40,946 nucleotides of DNA from Microcaldota archaeon (GCA_026414265.1 JAOAJI010000009.1:1-40946); one strand, 5' to 3'. Shown: positions 16,277-26,517, counted from the stretch's first letter. The notes: generated by a model from the sequence alone, not told the origin. Translations and numbers: made by a program.

Positions 16277-16846
16277 CTAATATTCGATTCCGTATCTACC
16301 TGCCAAATTAATATCGTGATAAGGATGCTTAATCTGGTTAAAGAAATAGACTTCGTCAAAAAGTTTTGAAAGTTTGTGGTCTAAGCCTCTACCGGTACAC
16401 AAAAACAAAGAATATTTATTAATATCCGCTCTGTCTTTGAATTCTTTGATATGTTTTAGTGATAATTTTTTGAGCCAATAAGCTGTTATACTTTCGTCCA
16501 ATACTAGTACGTTAAATAAACCACTTTGTATTAATTCCAAAGTTTTCTCGATAGAATATCGCATTAGCGATTTTTTGTAACCTTTTACTTCAGTAAAACA
16601 TTCCATTCCAGGGCTTCTTTTCCCTGCATTGATTTCCTCTGAAAATATAGACACTTTACCGTATTGTAAAATCTTTATCTGGTCATTATAGTGCTTAATC
16701 AAATAATGGATTTCGCCACTAAATCTTCCGCCTTTGAGGTATTGTAAAAACAAAACTTTATTTCCTTTACGAATTTCATTTATCGTGATAGCAATAGAAG
16801 AAGTAGTTTTACCTTTAGAATCACCTGTCAATGCTATTGATTTCAC
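16277..16846 (-). CDS. ATP:corrinoid adenosyltransferase (CobO/BtuR-like)
   Basis: A 189-residue P-loop protein of the family that transfers the adenosyl group of ATP to cob(I)alamin or related corrinoids. It has an unusual-type P-loop GDSKGKTTSS (8-17), FLQYLKGG (33-40), a Walker B-like LVLDESI (about 115-121), the CTGRG turn (about 150), and the C-terminal block KHPYHDINLAGRYGIEY that matches the family's KHPFxxGxxARxGIEF. Start is GTG 16846. No other cobamide gene is visible here, so it may serve salvage, or be a divergent ATPase with another substrate. It converges on carS with a 24-base gap. Confidence 0.85.
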   Translation of the reverse strand: MKSIALTGDSKGKTTSSIAITINEIRKGNKVLFLQYLKGGRFSGEIHYLIKHYNDQIKILQYGKVSIFSEEINAGKRSPGMECFTEVKGYKKSLMRYSIEKTLELIQSGLFNVLVLDESITAYWLKKLSLKHIKEFKDRADINKYSLFLCTGRGLDHKLSKLFDEVYFFNQIKHPYHDINLAGRYGIEY

Positions 16847-16920
16847 ATAAAAAAATATCTAAAATATTTTTTTATAACTATCTAACTTTTTTTATGCAGA
16901 GATAATACCGCTATATTTTG

Positions 16921-17676
16921 CTAATCGAAAAATTCAAGTTTGTGCATGTCAATCTTGAATAACTTTGACAAATTTTCCAGTGTTTTTGTTTCAACATAAT
17001 GAACATCGAGACCTTTATACTCTGCTATCATCTTTGAAGACTCGTGAATTAAATCAGGACTTTTCGCAATAAACGGATAGTCAGTTTCAATTAATAAATA
17101 TTCCATATCCAATTGTTTGATTATTTTTTTCCTTTCTTTACTTTTTAAAGGAGGTATTGAAATCATAAACCCTAAATCAACTAATTTGCTTGCATCCTCA
17201 TATGAACCGCCAAATGCATGCATTATACCTTTTACGTTATAATTTTTCACTATGTCAAAAATTAAATGCTCAGCCTTTCTTGAATGGATTATAACTGGGC
17301 ATCTATATTTTTCAGCTAATATCAATTGTCTTTCAAATAGTGTTTGCATGTGACCTAGATCCGAAAGAGTACCATAATGTAAATCTAAACCTATTTCACC
17401 TATTGCATCAAAAAATTGTTTTTTGCTAATAAATGATGTTTCTAAATCATCAATCGAATTCAAAGGAAAGTTTTTAAAAAGTAATTCTTGTGGAGCAATT
17501 CCAAAAGCAAAAATAAGATTTCGAGGTTGTTTATTTTCATGTGATTTATAAAAAAACAACTCTGCCTTTTTAATAGAATCGATCGAATAAGTAGGAACTA
17601 CATATAAACAATGTGTGTCCAGCTCAAAAGGCTTTTCGTATATGTGAATATGGCTATCTGCATAACTCAAGCTCAT
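16921..17676 (-). CDS. TatD-family metal-dependent hydrolase
   Basis: A 251-residue TIM-barrel hydrolase of the TatD type (putative Mg2+-dependent deoxyribonuclease). Metal-ligand motifs are DSHIHI (8-13), GEIGLD, HSRKAE, HAFGGSYED and ETDYPF, in that order, covering all standard positions. The loop between the first His pair and GEIGLD is shorter than in E. coli TatD, as is usual for archaeal relatives. ATG start at 17676, with no strong ribosome site upstream. It lies 42 bases after the end of the small membrane-protein gene on the same strand, so it may be the last gene read through from the RNA polymerase operon. A nuclease role in repair or turnover is inferred from family. Confidence 0.88.
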   Translation of the reverse strand: MSLSYADSHIHIYEKPFELDTHCLYVVPTYSIDSIKKAELFFYKSHENKQPRNLIFAFGIAPQELLFKNFPLNSIDDLETSFISKKQFFDAIGEIGLDLHYGTLSDLGHMQTLFERQLILAEKYRCPVIIHSRKAEHLIFDIVKNYNVKGIMHAFGGSYEDASKLVDLGFMISIPPLKSKERKKIIKQLDMEYLLIETDYPFIAKSPDLIHESSKMIAEYKGLDVHYVETKTLENLSKLFKIDMHKLEFFD

Positions 17677-17717
17677 AAAAACAACTAAAAATCAAAAAAT
17701 TATTTGTTAATTTACTC

Positions 17718-18047
17718 TTAACATTCCATATCTGGTTCATTTAATAATGCTCCTGCTATTGGAGGTGCTAACAAAACTATTAACACCCCTATGATTGCAC
17801 CTACCAACATAGAAGTAGCCCATACATTTGCTCTGCTTCGTGTTTCTGCTCCCAACAACTGACCTGCAACATAGACAACTGCTGCAGCAATAAGCATCAA
17901 CACTACCACAATCGGAAGGAGTGCCTTTAATTGCCTACACAGGTCAACAAGAACTACACGTAACCTGTCAAATCCGCCTTCACTTTGAGCAAAAAGCAAT
18001 CCCAAGAAAAATAAAGCCAGAATAACAACATATGTTTTGTTTAACAT
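17718..18047 (-). CDS. Small secreted two-helix membrane protein, VirB2/TrbC pilin-like
   Basis: The 109 residues show an N-terminal signal peptide (about 1-20, ending near LLFAQS), a short hydrophilic segment with RLRVVLVDLCRQLK, a hydrophobic helix (about 44-65), a polar loop GAETRSRAN (about 70-78) and a second hydrophobic helix (about 79-100). The tail ends NEPDMEC. A cleaved signal, two helices and a small positively charged loop are the layout of type IV secretion pilins (VirB2/TrbC); similar small proteins occur in archaea. Homology is not proven by eye. ATG 18047 has GTGGTGACT upstream. It begins 36 bases after nusA, where other archaea often have rps12/rps7. Cys36 and the terminal Cys could form a disulfide. 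Confidence 0.8.
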   Translation of the reverse strand: MLNKTYVVILALFFLGLLFAQSEGGFDRLRVVLVDLCRQLKALLPIVVVLMLIAAAVVYVAGQLLGAETRSRANVWATSMLVGAIIGVLIVLLAPPIAGALLNEPDMEC

Positions 18048-18083
18048 TGTTAGTCACCACTAATAAATATTCTCTTAGAGTTT

Positions 18084-18629
18084 TTATAAATCTTTATTAG
18101 ACATTTGAGTCTTTTCCTCTATCGTCAAATGCTGATTATCTTGATTTAAGTTATTATCATGGGACTTAAAAAAAGACAAACTTACAGATATAGATTTAAT
18201 CATAACATGAGCGTTATAATATTTTTTAAATAGTGCTTTTAGCGCCTTTATCCTGTACCCACCTTTACCAATCGCTTTGCCACGATGGTCATCAGGAACA
18301 TAAATACAATATGCATTATCATAAACAACCTTTACTTTTAAAACGTATACGTCGTCTAAATACGATTTTATAGTAGCAATAGGGTCATCAAATACCACAC
18401 AGATTAAAGCATTAGTCTTAAGCTTTGCAGATAAACCTCTGAGAGAATATTTAGTGTTAGAAATATTGTCTGGATCGATTAATTTTTGATCTTTTACATC
18501 TATCACGAACAAATAAAAATTCTCACCTTTGATAACGTCTCTAGGAAAAACCTTAGTATGCTTTTCAAAAAGTAAATAGTCTTGAATGTTGTCTGAATAT
18601 TTTTGAATGTTGTTATCCGAAAAAGGCAT
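18084..18629 (-). CDS. nusA: Archaeal NusA-like transcription factor (KH domains)
   Basis: RNA-binding transcription factor of the archaeal NusA type, which contains KH domains but lacks the N-terminal polymerase-binding domain of bacterial NusA. The second KH domain is clear: YCIYVPDDHRGKAIGKGGYRIKALKALF, with the GKGG loop. The upstream half (VVFDDPIATIKSYLDD and the strand after it) fits the first KH domain. About 181 residues from the ATG at 18629, chosen because GGTTGT stands upstream; TTG 18638 is in frame. It is longer than many archaeal homologues, by an N-terminal stretch and a polar Asn/Gln-rich C-terminal tail. It is 21 bases after rpl30e, as expected for the archaeal rpoA2-rpl30e-nusA order. 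Confidence 0.88.
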   Translation of the reverse strand: MPFSDNNIQKYSDNIQDYLLFEKHTKVFPRDVIKGENFYLFVIDVKDQKLIDPDNISNTKYSLRGLSAKLKTNALICVVFDDPIATIKSYLDDVYVLKVKVVYDNAYCIYVPDDHRGKAIGKGGYRIKALKALFKKYYNAHVMIKSISVSLSFFKSHDNNLNQDNQHLTIEEKTQMSNKDL

Positions 18630-18650
18630 AGAAAACAACCATTTTACATG

Positions 18651-18953
18651 TTAATTTTTAGGACTGACTAGTTTTGAGTCACCAAAGTCATATACACCTA
18701 TAACCGAAACCACGTGTGCACGACCACATACAGCACCCAATTCAGACGAAGTAAAAGGCGGTTTGATTAAAATAACATCAGACATTTTAGAGATATGCTC
18801 AAGCTTCTTAAGGACTAACACGTCTGCATTAGTTGCACAGACTATTGCCTTTAAGCGGCCATTAGATGCTTCCTTAAATACCTTGTTCGTTCCTAAAACA
18901 TATTTACCTGTATTTATCAGTGTTCTTATTTCTTTAGCATAATCGATAGCCAC
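18651..18953 (-). CDS. rpl30e: Ribosomal protein L30e (eL30)
   Basis: Component of the large ribosomal subunit. The family pattern is clear: EIRTLINTGKYVLGTNKVFKEA, LKAIVCATNAD, the central PPFTSSELGAVCGRAHVVSVIGVYDFGDSKLV. I start it at GTG 18953, three bases after AAAGGTGATT, which gives about 100 residues, the normal length. The upstream ATG at 18986, which overlaps the rpoA2 stop, would add an 11-residue tail ([11 protein letters not shown]) whose codons actually encode the ribosome-binding site. It lies in the conserved archaeal position between rpoA2 and nusA. Confidence 0.93.
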   Translation of the reverse strand: MAIDYAKEIRTLINTGKYVLGTNKVFKEASNGRLKAIVCATNADVLVLKKLEHISKMSDVILIKPPFTSSELGAVCGRAHVVSVIGVYDFGDSKLVSPKN

Positions 18954-18982
18954 ATAATCACCTTTTTCATACTTTTGAAATA

Positions 18983-20068
<1,086 letters not shown>

Positions 20069-20082
20069 TTAAAAAATTTTTT

Positions 20083-22686
20083 TTATTCAACTATCTTTTC
20101 CATGAATTCCAACGGAAGAGGTCTCCCATAGTCATGCCCTGTTGCACCGTATTTAAACTGTATTATCCTGTCTCTTGCATCTCTGACACTTAAATCAGAT
20201 CTAACAACAAGGTCCTGTAAAGCGTTTATCAATCTCCTTTGCATGTAACCAGACCTTGCTGTCCTGATTGCAGTATTGACTAAAGATTCTCTACCACCAA
20301 TTGAATGGAACCAATATTCTACAGGTGATTGGCCTTTTTTAAACGAACTCAAAACGAATCCGTGCGCTTCTCCACCATAGTTGTCCTGCTTAAAGTGTAT
20401 TAAAACCCTCTTCCTGTAACCTCTTTTAATTCTTTTACCCCTAACAGCTTGCTGGCCTATCAAAGAACTCATCTGGATTACGTTTAACATACTTCCACGG
20501 GCACCTATCTTAGCCATAATCAAAGCCCTGTTGTCTTTTGATAGGATTTTATGTAGATATTTAGATATAGAATTTCTAACTTGAGAGGTTATCTCCATCA
20601 CTTTTTCTTCTAACGTGGTCTTGGCTGTTAAACCAAATCCTCTTTTCAATGTCTTACTCTTAAATTGTTCAACCAAATTGTTTATCTGGTCTAAGCCATC
20701 TTTTTTAATTTTTTCAATCTCAAGTAGTTGCTGCTCTGTTAATTGGTAGTCCTTCAAAGATACTGACATACCATACTTTATTAGTAACTCCAAGCCAAGT
20801 CTTGTAGAAGAATCAATAAACCATCTTGCATACTCATAACCTTCATTTGCAATTATTTGAGATAATATTTCGTTTGAGTAAATATTGTTGTCTAAGCTAC
20901 CTTTCTTTAAAATACCTTTTTCAATAACTACTTCTTCTCCAAACTTGTTAGTTGCCTTCACATTAATTGAGCTTGGCAAAAGCACAGAAAATACTGCTCT
21001 ACCTGAATACATTTGATTAGGTAAATCCGGCTCAGGTAAGTGTTCTATACCAACTCTATACAACAAGTCACTGACATCATTCTTTGAAAGTTCAACGTTA
21101 TCGCGTGTAAGAAAGTGTATAGCACTAACATGGTCTTCATTAGGTTTTATTAAAGGAGATGAATATCTTGGAGTCAGTATTTGCCTGTGAACCTTTAACA
21201 ACAGATCTGCTTCAACCCTTGCCTCTTCGTCTTGTATAATGTGAAGATTCATTTCGTCTCCATCAAAGTCTGCGTTATAAGGAGGACATACTGCAGGATT
21301 CAATCTCAATGTCTTTCCAGGTAAAACCTTAATGTGATGACACATTATCGATATTCTATGGAGAGAAGGTTGTCTGTTGAATAATGCGATATCGCCATCG
21401 ATAATTTGTCTTTCAACGATTAAGCCCAACTCTAACGAGTTTGCCAGCTGCTCTTTGTTAGTAGGTAAAACTTTGACTTTTCGTCCATCCTGTTTGATTA
21501 TGTAAGTTGCCCTAGGATATGTGTCAGATAATATGTATTTCTTACATTCCTGCATGTTCCAGTTTGTAACTCTTATAGGAATTGTCAACTCTTCAGCAAT
21601 TTCTAAAGGTACTCCGACTTCATCTATAGATATGTTTGGATCAGGGGAAATGACAGTTCTTGCAGAAAAATTTACTCTTTTACCTGATAGATTGTATCTG
21701 AATCTGCCTTCTTTGCCTCTCAAACGTTGCGCTATTGTCTTCAAAGGCCTACCACTTCTATGACGTGCTGGCGGAATATTTGGTGATTCGTTATCAAAGT
21801 ACGTAGTAACGTGATACTGTAATAACTCCCAAAGGTCTTCTATAATTAACTGAGGGGCCCCAGCGTTTATGTTTGATTCAAGCCTCTGGTTTATTCTCAT
21901 TATATCAACTAATTTATGAGTTAAATCGTCTTCTGACCTTTCACCTGTTTCCAATGTTATAGAAGGCCTTACGTTTATAGGTGGAACTAAGATAGCCTCC
22001 AGTATCATCCACTCTGGTCTAGCAACTTCTGGATCAAAACCGATCTTAGCTAGATCATCATTAGGAATTTTTTTAAGCCATTCTTTAATTTCGTTTGGCA
22101 ATAGATTAACTTCTTCTTTACCACGAAGTAAAATGAACGTCGTAGGCTTAATCAGTTTTACATTATACCTCTCTGCTCCACAAAAAGTACATCTGTAATT
22201 CTTGCTCTTGATCTTATGTTTTTTATCTCTATTTTCTACAGAGCTCTCATTATCCTCTTCCTTATTATATCCTGATTCAACCTTCTCGTTGTCATTAGAT
22301 AATTCAAGTTCTTTTTCTTTTTGCTCTACCTCATAATAGAAATCGCTCTCTTGTATTGTCACGTTTAACCTACCGCATTTTTGGCATGCTGAACGCAAAA
22401 GATACAGTATAAATTTTGCGTACCCAGGATGAATAACTGGTCTGACAAGTTCTATGTGGCCAAAATGACCAGGACAATTCCTAATATTCCCACCACAAGT
22501 TTTACATTTCAATCCAGGGTCTATTACTCCCAACCTTACATCTACTAGTCCCCCATCTATTGGATAACCATCATCATCATAAGTATCTGGAATAGTAATC
22601 TTAGCAGCCGACAATTTTCTTATCTGTTCAGAAGAAAATATTCCAAACTTTATTCTATCTATTATCTTTGAAGCACTGCTTACCAT
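20083..22686 (-). CDS. rpoA1: RNA polymerase subunit A'
   Basis: N-terminal portion of the largest RNA polymerase subunit, carrying the catalytic Mg2+ loop NADFDGDEMN (474-483, counted from the upstream GTG 22695). Zinc-binding cysteines are in CKTCGGNIRNCPGHFGHIEL (64-83), with further CxxC pairs at QKCG (106) and RCTFC (168-172). LSGKRVNFSARTVISPDPN (336-354) and RQPSLHRISIM (441-451) are present. A charged insert of about 45 residues, rich in Glu, Asn and Lys (124-165), separates the last two cysteine pairs and looks lineage-specific. The ATG at 22686 follows AAGGTGTC, so I prefer it to GTG 22695. No intein is seen. Confidence 0.98.
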   Translation of the reverse strand: MVSSASKIIDRIKFGIFSSEQIRKLSAAKITIPDTYDDDGYPIDGGLVDVRLGVIDPGLKCKTCGGNIRNCPGHFGHIELVRPVIHPGYAKFILYLLRSACQKCGRLNVTIQESDFYYEVEQKEKELELSNDNEKVESGYNKEEDNESSVENRDKKHKIKSKNYRCTFCGAERYNVKLIKPTTFILLRGKEEVNLLPNEIKEWLKKIPNDDLAKIGFDPEVARPEWMILEAILVPPINVRPSITLETGERSEDDLTHKLVDIMRINQRLESNINAGAPQLIIEDLWELLQYHVTTYFDNESPNIPPARHRSGRPLKTIAQRLRGKEGRFRYNLSGKRVNFSARTVISPDPNISIDEVGVPLEIAEELTIPIRVTNWNMQECKKYILSDTYPRATYIIKQDGRKVKVLPTNKEQLANSLELGLIVERQIIDGDIALFNRQPSLHRISIMCHHIKVLPGKTLRLNPAVCPPYNADFDGDEMNLHIIQDEEARVEADLLLKVHRQILTPRYSSPLIKPNEDHVSAIHFLTRDNVELSKNDVSDLLYRVGIEHLPEPDLPNQMYSGRAVFSVLLPSSINVKATNKFGEEVVIEKGILKKGSLDNNIYSNEILSQIIANEGYEYARWFIDSSTRLGLELLIKYGMSVSLKDYQLTEQQLLEIEKIKKDGLDQINNLVEQFKSKTLKRGFGLTAKTTLEEKVMEITSQVRNSISKYLHKILSKDNRALIMAKIGARGSMLNVIQMSSLIGQQAVRGKRIKRGYRKRVLIHFKQDNYGGEAHGFVLSSFKKGQSPVEYWFHSIGGRESLVNTAIRTARSGYMQRRLINALQDLVVRSDLSVRDARDRIIQFKYGATGHDYGRPLPLEFMEKIVE

Positions 22687-22703
22687 TAAAGACACCTTTT
22701 TAA

Positions 22704-24605
22704 TTAAGCTTTATCGCGTAAAACTATTTTAGGGAAAATACCCAGTGATTTTATCTCGTCAACCAATAACTTGAACGCGTAACTCATTTCAACTGTTTCT
22801 ATGTTATTAGATTTGCAAAGAGGACAATAGTCAATGTTCCTAGCATAATCATGAATTGCAAAATATCCACAGTCAACACAAATAAGTTGCTGTGTCTTGT
22901 CAGATTCTTCAAGCATTCTTTCTCTTATTAACATACTAGCACCATAACCGATCAAACAGTCTCTTTCCATCTCACCAAATCTTAAACCACCTTCACGTGC
23001 TCTACCTTCTGTTGGTTGATGTGTCAATAGTTGTACCGGCCCTCTAGAACGCATGTGCATCTTGTTAGAGACTAAATGATGTAGTTTTTGATAATATATA
23101 ACTCCAACAAAAATCTTTGCCTTGATTTTTTTGCCAGTATATCCATCATATAACTCTGTTTCACCGAATTCATCAAAATTGTATTCTCTTAATATCGCAC
23201 GTATCTCTTCTTCTTTTGTACCTGAAAAAGTAGTGCCGTCTATTTCTTTTCCAGATAAGCATTTTGCCGTACCACCAAGCATTTCTAATATGTGACCAAC
23301 AGTCATTCTTGAAGGAATAGCATGAGGATTTAGAATGAGGTCTGGAACTATACCTTCTTTTGTGAATGGCATATCTTCCTGCCTTACAACCATCCCAATA
23401 ACTCCTTTCTGACCGTGTCTAGATGCAAATTTATCTCCAATCTCTGGAATTTTTAAAGAATATGTTCTAACTTTGACTAGTACATTACCACTTACAGAAG
23501 TAGTATATAATACTGAATCAACAGTACCCTTATCACCTGTTTTCATATACAATGAACTCTCACGCTCTTTTTCTTCTACTACGCCAAATACGTTTATCTC
23601 CTCTAAAAATCTCGGAGGTGACACTTTACCTACCAACACATCACCAGCATTTACATCAGCGCTTGGATAGATTATACCGTCTTCTTCCAAATGCCTGTAT
23701 GCTTCTTCTCCTCTGTGGCCAGTTATACCTACAGGAGGTATGCAAAACCTGTCTTTCTGACCACCAGGATAACGCCTTTCCTCTATCTCGTATGCTTTGA
23801 AAAATAGAGACCTGCCTAAGCCTCTGTCAATTGCGCTTTTGTTCACTATCACTGCATCAGACATGTTATAACCATAAAATGAAGTCACGGCAACTATGAA
23901 ATTCTGACCTGCAGCTCTTTCGCTCATTCCTAAAATCTCATATGGGATCGTTTTTACCAATGGCTCTTGCGGATAAAACATCACATGTGCTCTTGAGTCC
24001 ATTCTAATCAAATGGTTAAGTGCATACGTACCTAGTGCCTGTTTGGCCATTGAACAAGCCATGGTAATCCTAGGAGAAGAATTGTATTCAGCATAAGGAA
24101 GCATAGATGCAACAACGCCCAATATTGATACTGGAGCTATCTCTAAATGAGTATGTTCAGGCGTCAACTCTTCTTCACTCTGTGCCACGTAAGCATGGTG
24201 GTCCTCTTCCTCTGCATCTAGATATTCAATAATCCCTAACTTTAGTAACTTTGTCCAACTAAGTTCACCTTTTTTTATTTGCTCTATGACTGCAGGAGTT
24301 AGCTTACTCTTACCGTTCTCAACAATAATGTACGGTCTTCTCGCTCGGCCTTGATCACAATACAGATACAGTTCATTTTCTTCTCTATGAAATGCCACAT
24401 TAAGTTCATGACTTATTAATCCCAATCGTCTTTTTTCTATTATTATGTTAGCTACTGTTTCGCCATCATCACAATAACCAATCAATCTTCCATTAAGATA
24501 TATTGGAACCTTTCCAGATTTCTTAATTTTTATATCAGCTTGCTTTAAGTCCGAGTTCACAGACTCTTCTTTTTTCAATACAGTGGCTTTATTCACTTCA
24601 GACAT
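22704..24605 (-). CDS. rpoB1: RNA polymerase subunit B'
   Basis: C-terminal half of the second-largest RNA polymerase subunit, encoded apart from B''. Conserved motifs counted from TTG 24623: HTHLEIAPVSILGVVASMLPY (157-177), GYNMSDAVIVN (251-261), the active-site lysine block GDKFASRHGQKG (396-407), and the clamp block RGPVQLLTHQPTEGRAREGGLRFGEMERD. A C-terminal zinc site has CVDCG and CPLC. The ATG at 24605 follows GTGATC and is the likely start, so it overlaps the end of rpoB2 by 8 bases; translational coupling is expected. Confidence 0.97.
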   Translation of the reverse strand: MSEVNKATVLKKEESVNSDLKQADIKIKKSGKVPIYLNGRLIGYCDDGETVANIIIEKRRLGLISHELNVAFHREENELYLYCDQGRARRPYIIVENGKSKLTPAVIEQIKKGELSWTKLLKLGIIEYLDAEEEDHHAYVAQSEEELTPEHTHLEIAPVSILGVVASMLPYAEYNSSPRITMACSMAKQALGTYALNHLIRMDSRAHVMFYPQEPLVKTIPYEILGMSERAAGQNFIVAVTSFYGYNMSDAVIVNKSAIDRGLGRSLFFKAYEIEERRYPGGQKDRFCIPPVGITGHRGEEAYRHLEEDGIIYPSADVNAGDVLVGKVSPPRFLEEINVFGVVEEKERESSLYMKTGDKGTVDSVLYTTSVSGNVLVKVRTYSLKIPEIGDKFASRHGQKGVIGMVVRQEDMPFTKEGIVPDLILNPHAIPSRMTVGHILEMLGGTAKCLSGKEIDGTTFSGTKEEEIRAILREYNFDEFGETELYDGYTGKKIKAKIFVGVIYYQKLHHLVSNKMHMRSRGPVQLLTHQPTEGRAREGGLRFGEMERDCLIGYGASMLIRERMLEESDKTQQLICVDCGYFAIHDYARNIDYCPLCKSNNIETVEMSYAFKLLVDEIKSLGIFPKIVLRDKA

Positions 24606-26097
24606 TCTGATCACACTCTTCAATCAGGTTCAATCTTTTCAGTAACTCTTCAATTATTGCTTCATCTTCTCCAACAGACATATTAGACAACAACGCCATG
24701 TTTTTTACTAACGAACAACTAGGTCCTTCTGGGGATTCGTTTGGACAAATCTTTCCCCAATGTGTACCATGTAAATCTCTTGCTTCAAAATGAGGATGCT
24801 TCCTGCTCAAAGGCGAGATGATTCTTCTTAAATGAGATAACGTAGACAAATACGACGTCCTATCAAGCAATTGTGATACTCCTGTTTGCCCAGCTATCCA
24901 ATTTCCAGTTGCCATAGAATACCTTATCCTGTCAGAAAACGAATCAGGCCTAACCAAAGATTGCGCAGATGATAGTTTTCTTCCTCGTACATCTGCCCTG
25001 CTGGCTTGATAAGCTATATCTTTTATGAAATACTGAAAAGAATATCTAACCAATTCTTCTATCAAATCTCCTGTTAATTTTATACGTTTATTAGAGTAAT
25101 GGTCCTTATCATCAGGTGGAATCTTTTTGTGACCAACCATTATCGCCTTTTCTGCCATCTTTGCCAAGTATTTTGCCTTTTTTAACCTGTGATGTGGCTC
25201 TATCCCTATGTGAGGCAAAAGATATTGGTCCAACAAAGTCTCAGCTCTCTTAAGTTTGTAATCTAAAGGCTGGGACGGAGCTGCTTTTTTGCCTAAGAAT
25301 TCTATTGCTTCAGAAGTGTTTGTAGTAGGATCTACCTCGAGATTATAATAGATTTCATTTCTGAGCGTTGGCTCTGGATTGAAATAAGACAAAATCTCCT
25401 CGTTGGTACTTAACCCAAGAGCACGCATAGTCGTTGTCAATAATATGCCCTTAGGAGATGAAGGAAAAGCAACATACATTATTCCCTCAGGCGTTCTAGT
25501 TATTGCACATCTCGCTTTGAAACCAAAGCGCATCGAAAAAGACTTAGCTACAACAGCGTTACCTGCTTCAACAGAAACCATAATCTTATTTGACGCCAAA
25601 TCTTCTAACGATACAAGTACCCTTTCAGTACCGTTAATAATGAAATACCCTCCAGGATCTCTAGGATCCTCGTATACATTAATGAGTTCGTCTTCACTTA
25701 ATCTATGCAAATGGCATAATTTTGATTTTACCATTACAGGCAAATCGCCTATGTAACAAGAATCGTCTCTGTAAGTAGAAGATTTCTCGACACCGTCAAC
25801 ATAGGGGATTATATCCAATACCACTCTGGCATGATATGTTAGATTTCTAAGACGAGCCTCCACAGGATATATGTCTCTTCGAGAACCGTCTGCTTCAACT
25901 ATTTTAGGCTTGTCAAGCTTTACTTCACCCAACTTTAACTCATAGCCATCTAAAGGAGTTTGTATTGAACCTATTTTATTGATTATTTCTTGAAAGCCCT
26001 TCTCAACAAACTTATTATAAGAAGCAATGTGCTGTTGCACCAAACTATTGTCTTTAAAATAAAGAGACAATAATTCCTTTGAAACTTCATCTGTCAT
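24598..26097 (-). CDS. rpoB2: RNA polymerase subunit B''
   Basis: N-terminal half of the second-largest RNA polymerase subunit. Recognisable blocks include LPVMVKSKLCHL, DPRDPGGYFIINGTERVLVSLEDLASNK, the fork-region segment ATGNWIAGQTGVSQLLDRTSYLSTLSHLRRI, and near the end RDLHGTHWGKICPNESPEGPSCSLVKNMAL. About 499 residues from ATG 26097; GGTGTT precedes it, while upstream ATG 26109 and TTG 26112 fall in or before the ribosome site. The split from B' lies just past the PNESPEGP block, as in methanogens and several other Euryarchaeota. It is 60 bases after rpoH. Confidence 0.97.
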   Translation of the reverse strand: MTDEVSKELLSLYFKDNSLVQQHIASYNKFVEKGFQEIINKIGSIQTPLDGYELKLGEVKLDKPKIVEADGSRRDIYPVEARLRNLTYHARVVLDIIPYVDGVEKSSTYRDDSCYIGDLPVMVKSKLCHLHRLSEDELINVYEDPRDPGGYFIINGTERVLVSLEDLASNKIMVSVEAGNAVVAKSFSMRFGFKARCAITRTPEGIMYVAFPSSPKGILLTTTMRALGLSTNEEILSYFNPEPTLRNEIYYNLEVDPTTNTSEAIEFLGKKAAPSQPLDYKLKRAETLLDQYLLPHIGIEPHHRLKKAKYLAKMAEKAIMVGHKKIPPDDKDHYSNKRIKLTGDLIEELVRYSFQYFIKDIAYQASRADVRGRKLSSAQSLVRPDSFSDRIRYSMATGNWIAGQTGVSQLLDRTSYLSTLSHLRRIISPLSRKHPHFEARDLHGTHWGKICPNESPEGPSCSLVKNMALLSNMSVGEDEAIIEELLKRLNLIEECDQNV

Positions 26098-26157
26098 TTT
26101 CAACACCATCAATTAAGCAAACTCAGATCACTTTAAAACAAATTATTGTGATACTGA

Positions 26158-26466
26158 TTATTCAACATTTTCAAGAATTTTACCAACAACAACCCGATAA
26201 TACTTATATTCACCAACATAATCTTTTCTGGTTATTTCTATAACATCGCCTTCCTTCGCGTTCAATTTTGAAATCGAAGGGTCACCTATATAAATATAAG
26301 GCAGAGAGCTTTTTTCTATTTTGTACTTGTCTAGTAGCTCCTCTACCTCATTATCTGTCATGACTCTCTGATAAGGAACTAAGAAATTAACAGAAATATC
26401 GATTTCTTGGTCTTTAGAGTCTTTTTTACTTTGCTTTTGAACTGACTTCTTCCTACCAGTAGGCAT
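26158..26466 (-). CDS. rpoH: RNA polymerase subunit H
   Basis: Archaeal counterpart of the C-terminal domain of eukaryotic Rpb5. The 102-residue protein has a basic, Lys/Gln/Ser-rich N-terminal tail of about 25 residues followed by the conserved domain: NFLVPYQRVMTDNEVEELLDKY, LPYIYIGDPSISKLNAKEGDVIEITRKD, and YKYYRVVV, all typical of RpoH. It is the first gene of the RNA polymerase operon. ATG 26466 follows GGTGTTAAACT, the same ribosome-site type as rpoB2. A TATA-like box lies about 45 bases upstream. Confidence 0.95.
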   Translation of the reverse strand: MPTGRKKSVQKQSKKDSKDQEIDISVNFLVPYQRVMTDNEVEELLDKYKIEKSSLPYIYIGDPSISKLNAKEGDVIEITRKDYVGEYKYYRVVVGKILENVE

Positions 26467-26508
26467 AGTTTAACACCATACACTTAAGAATTAAATCACT
26501 TTGAAGAA

Positions 26509-26517
26509 CTTTTAAAG
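26509..26517 (-). promoter_or_regulatory. Candidate TATA box of the RNA polymerase operon
   Basis: On the minus strand CTTTAAAAG stands about 43-51 bases before the rpoH start codon. With the usual 25-base spacing, transcription would begin near 26485, leaving a leader of about 20 bases that contains the GGTGTT ribosome site. Confidence 0.35.

Noticed and set aside
23473-23800. Two plus-strand ORFs opposite rpoB1
   Set aside because: They fall completely within the conserved RNA polymerase B' gene.
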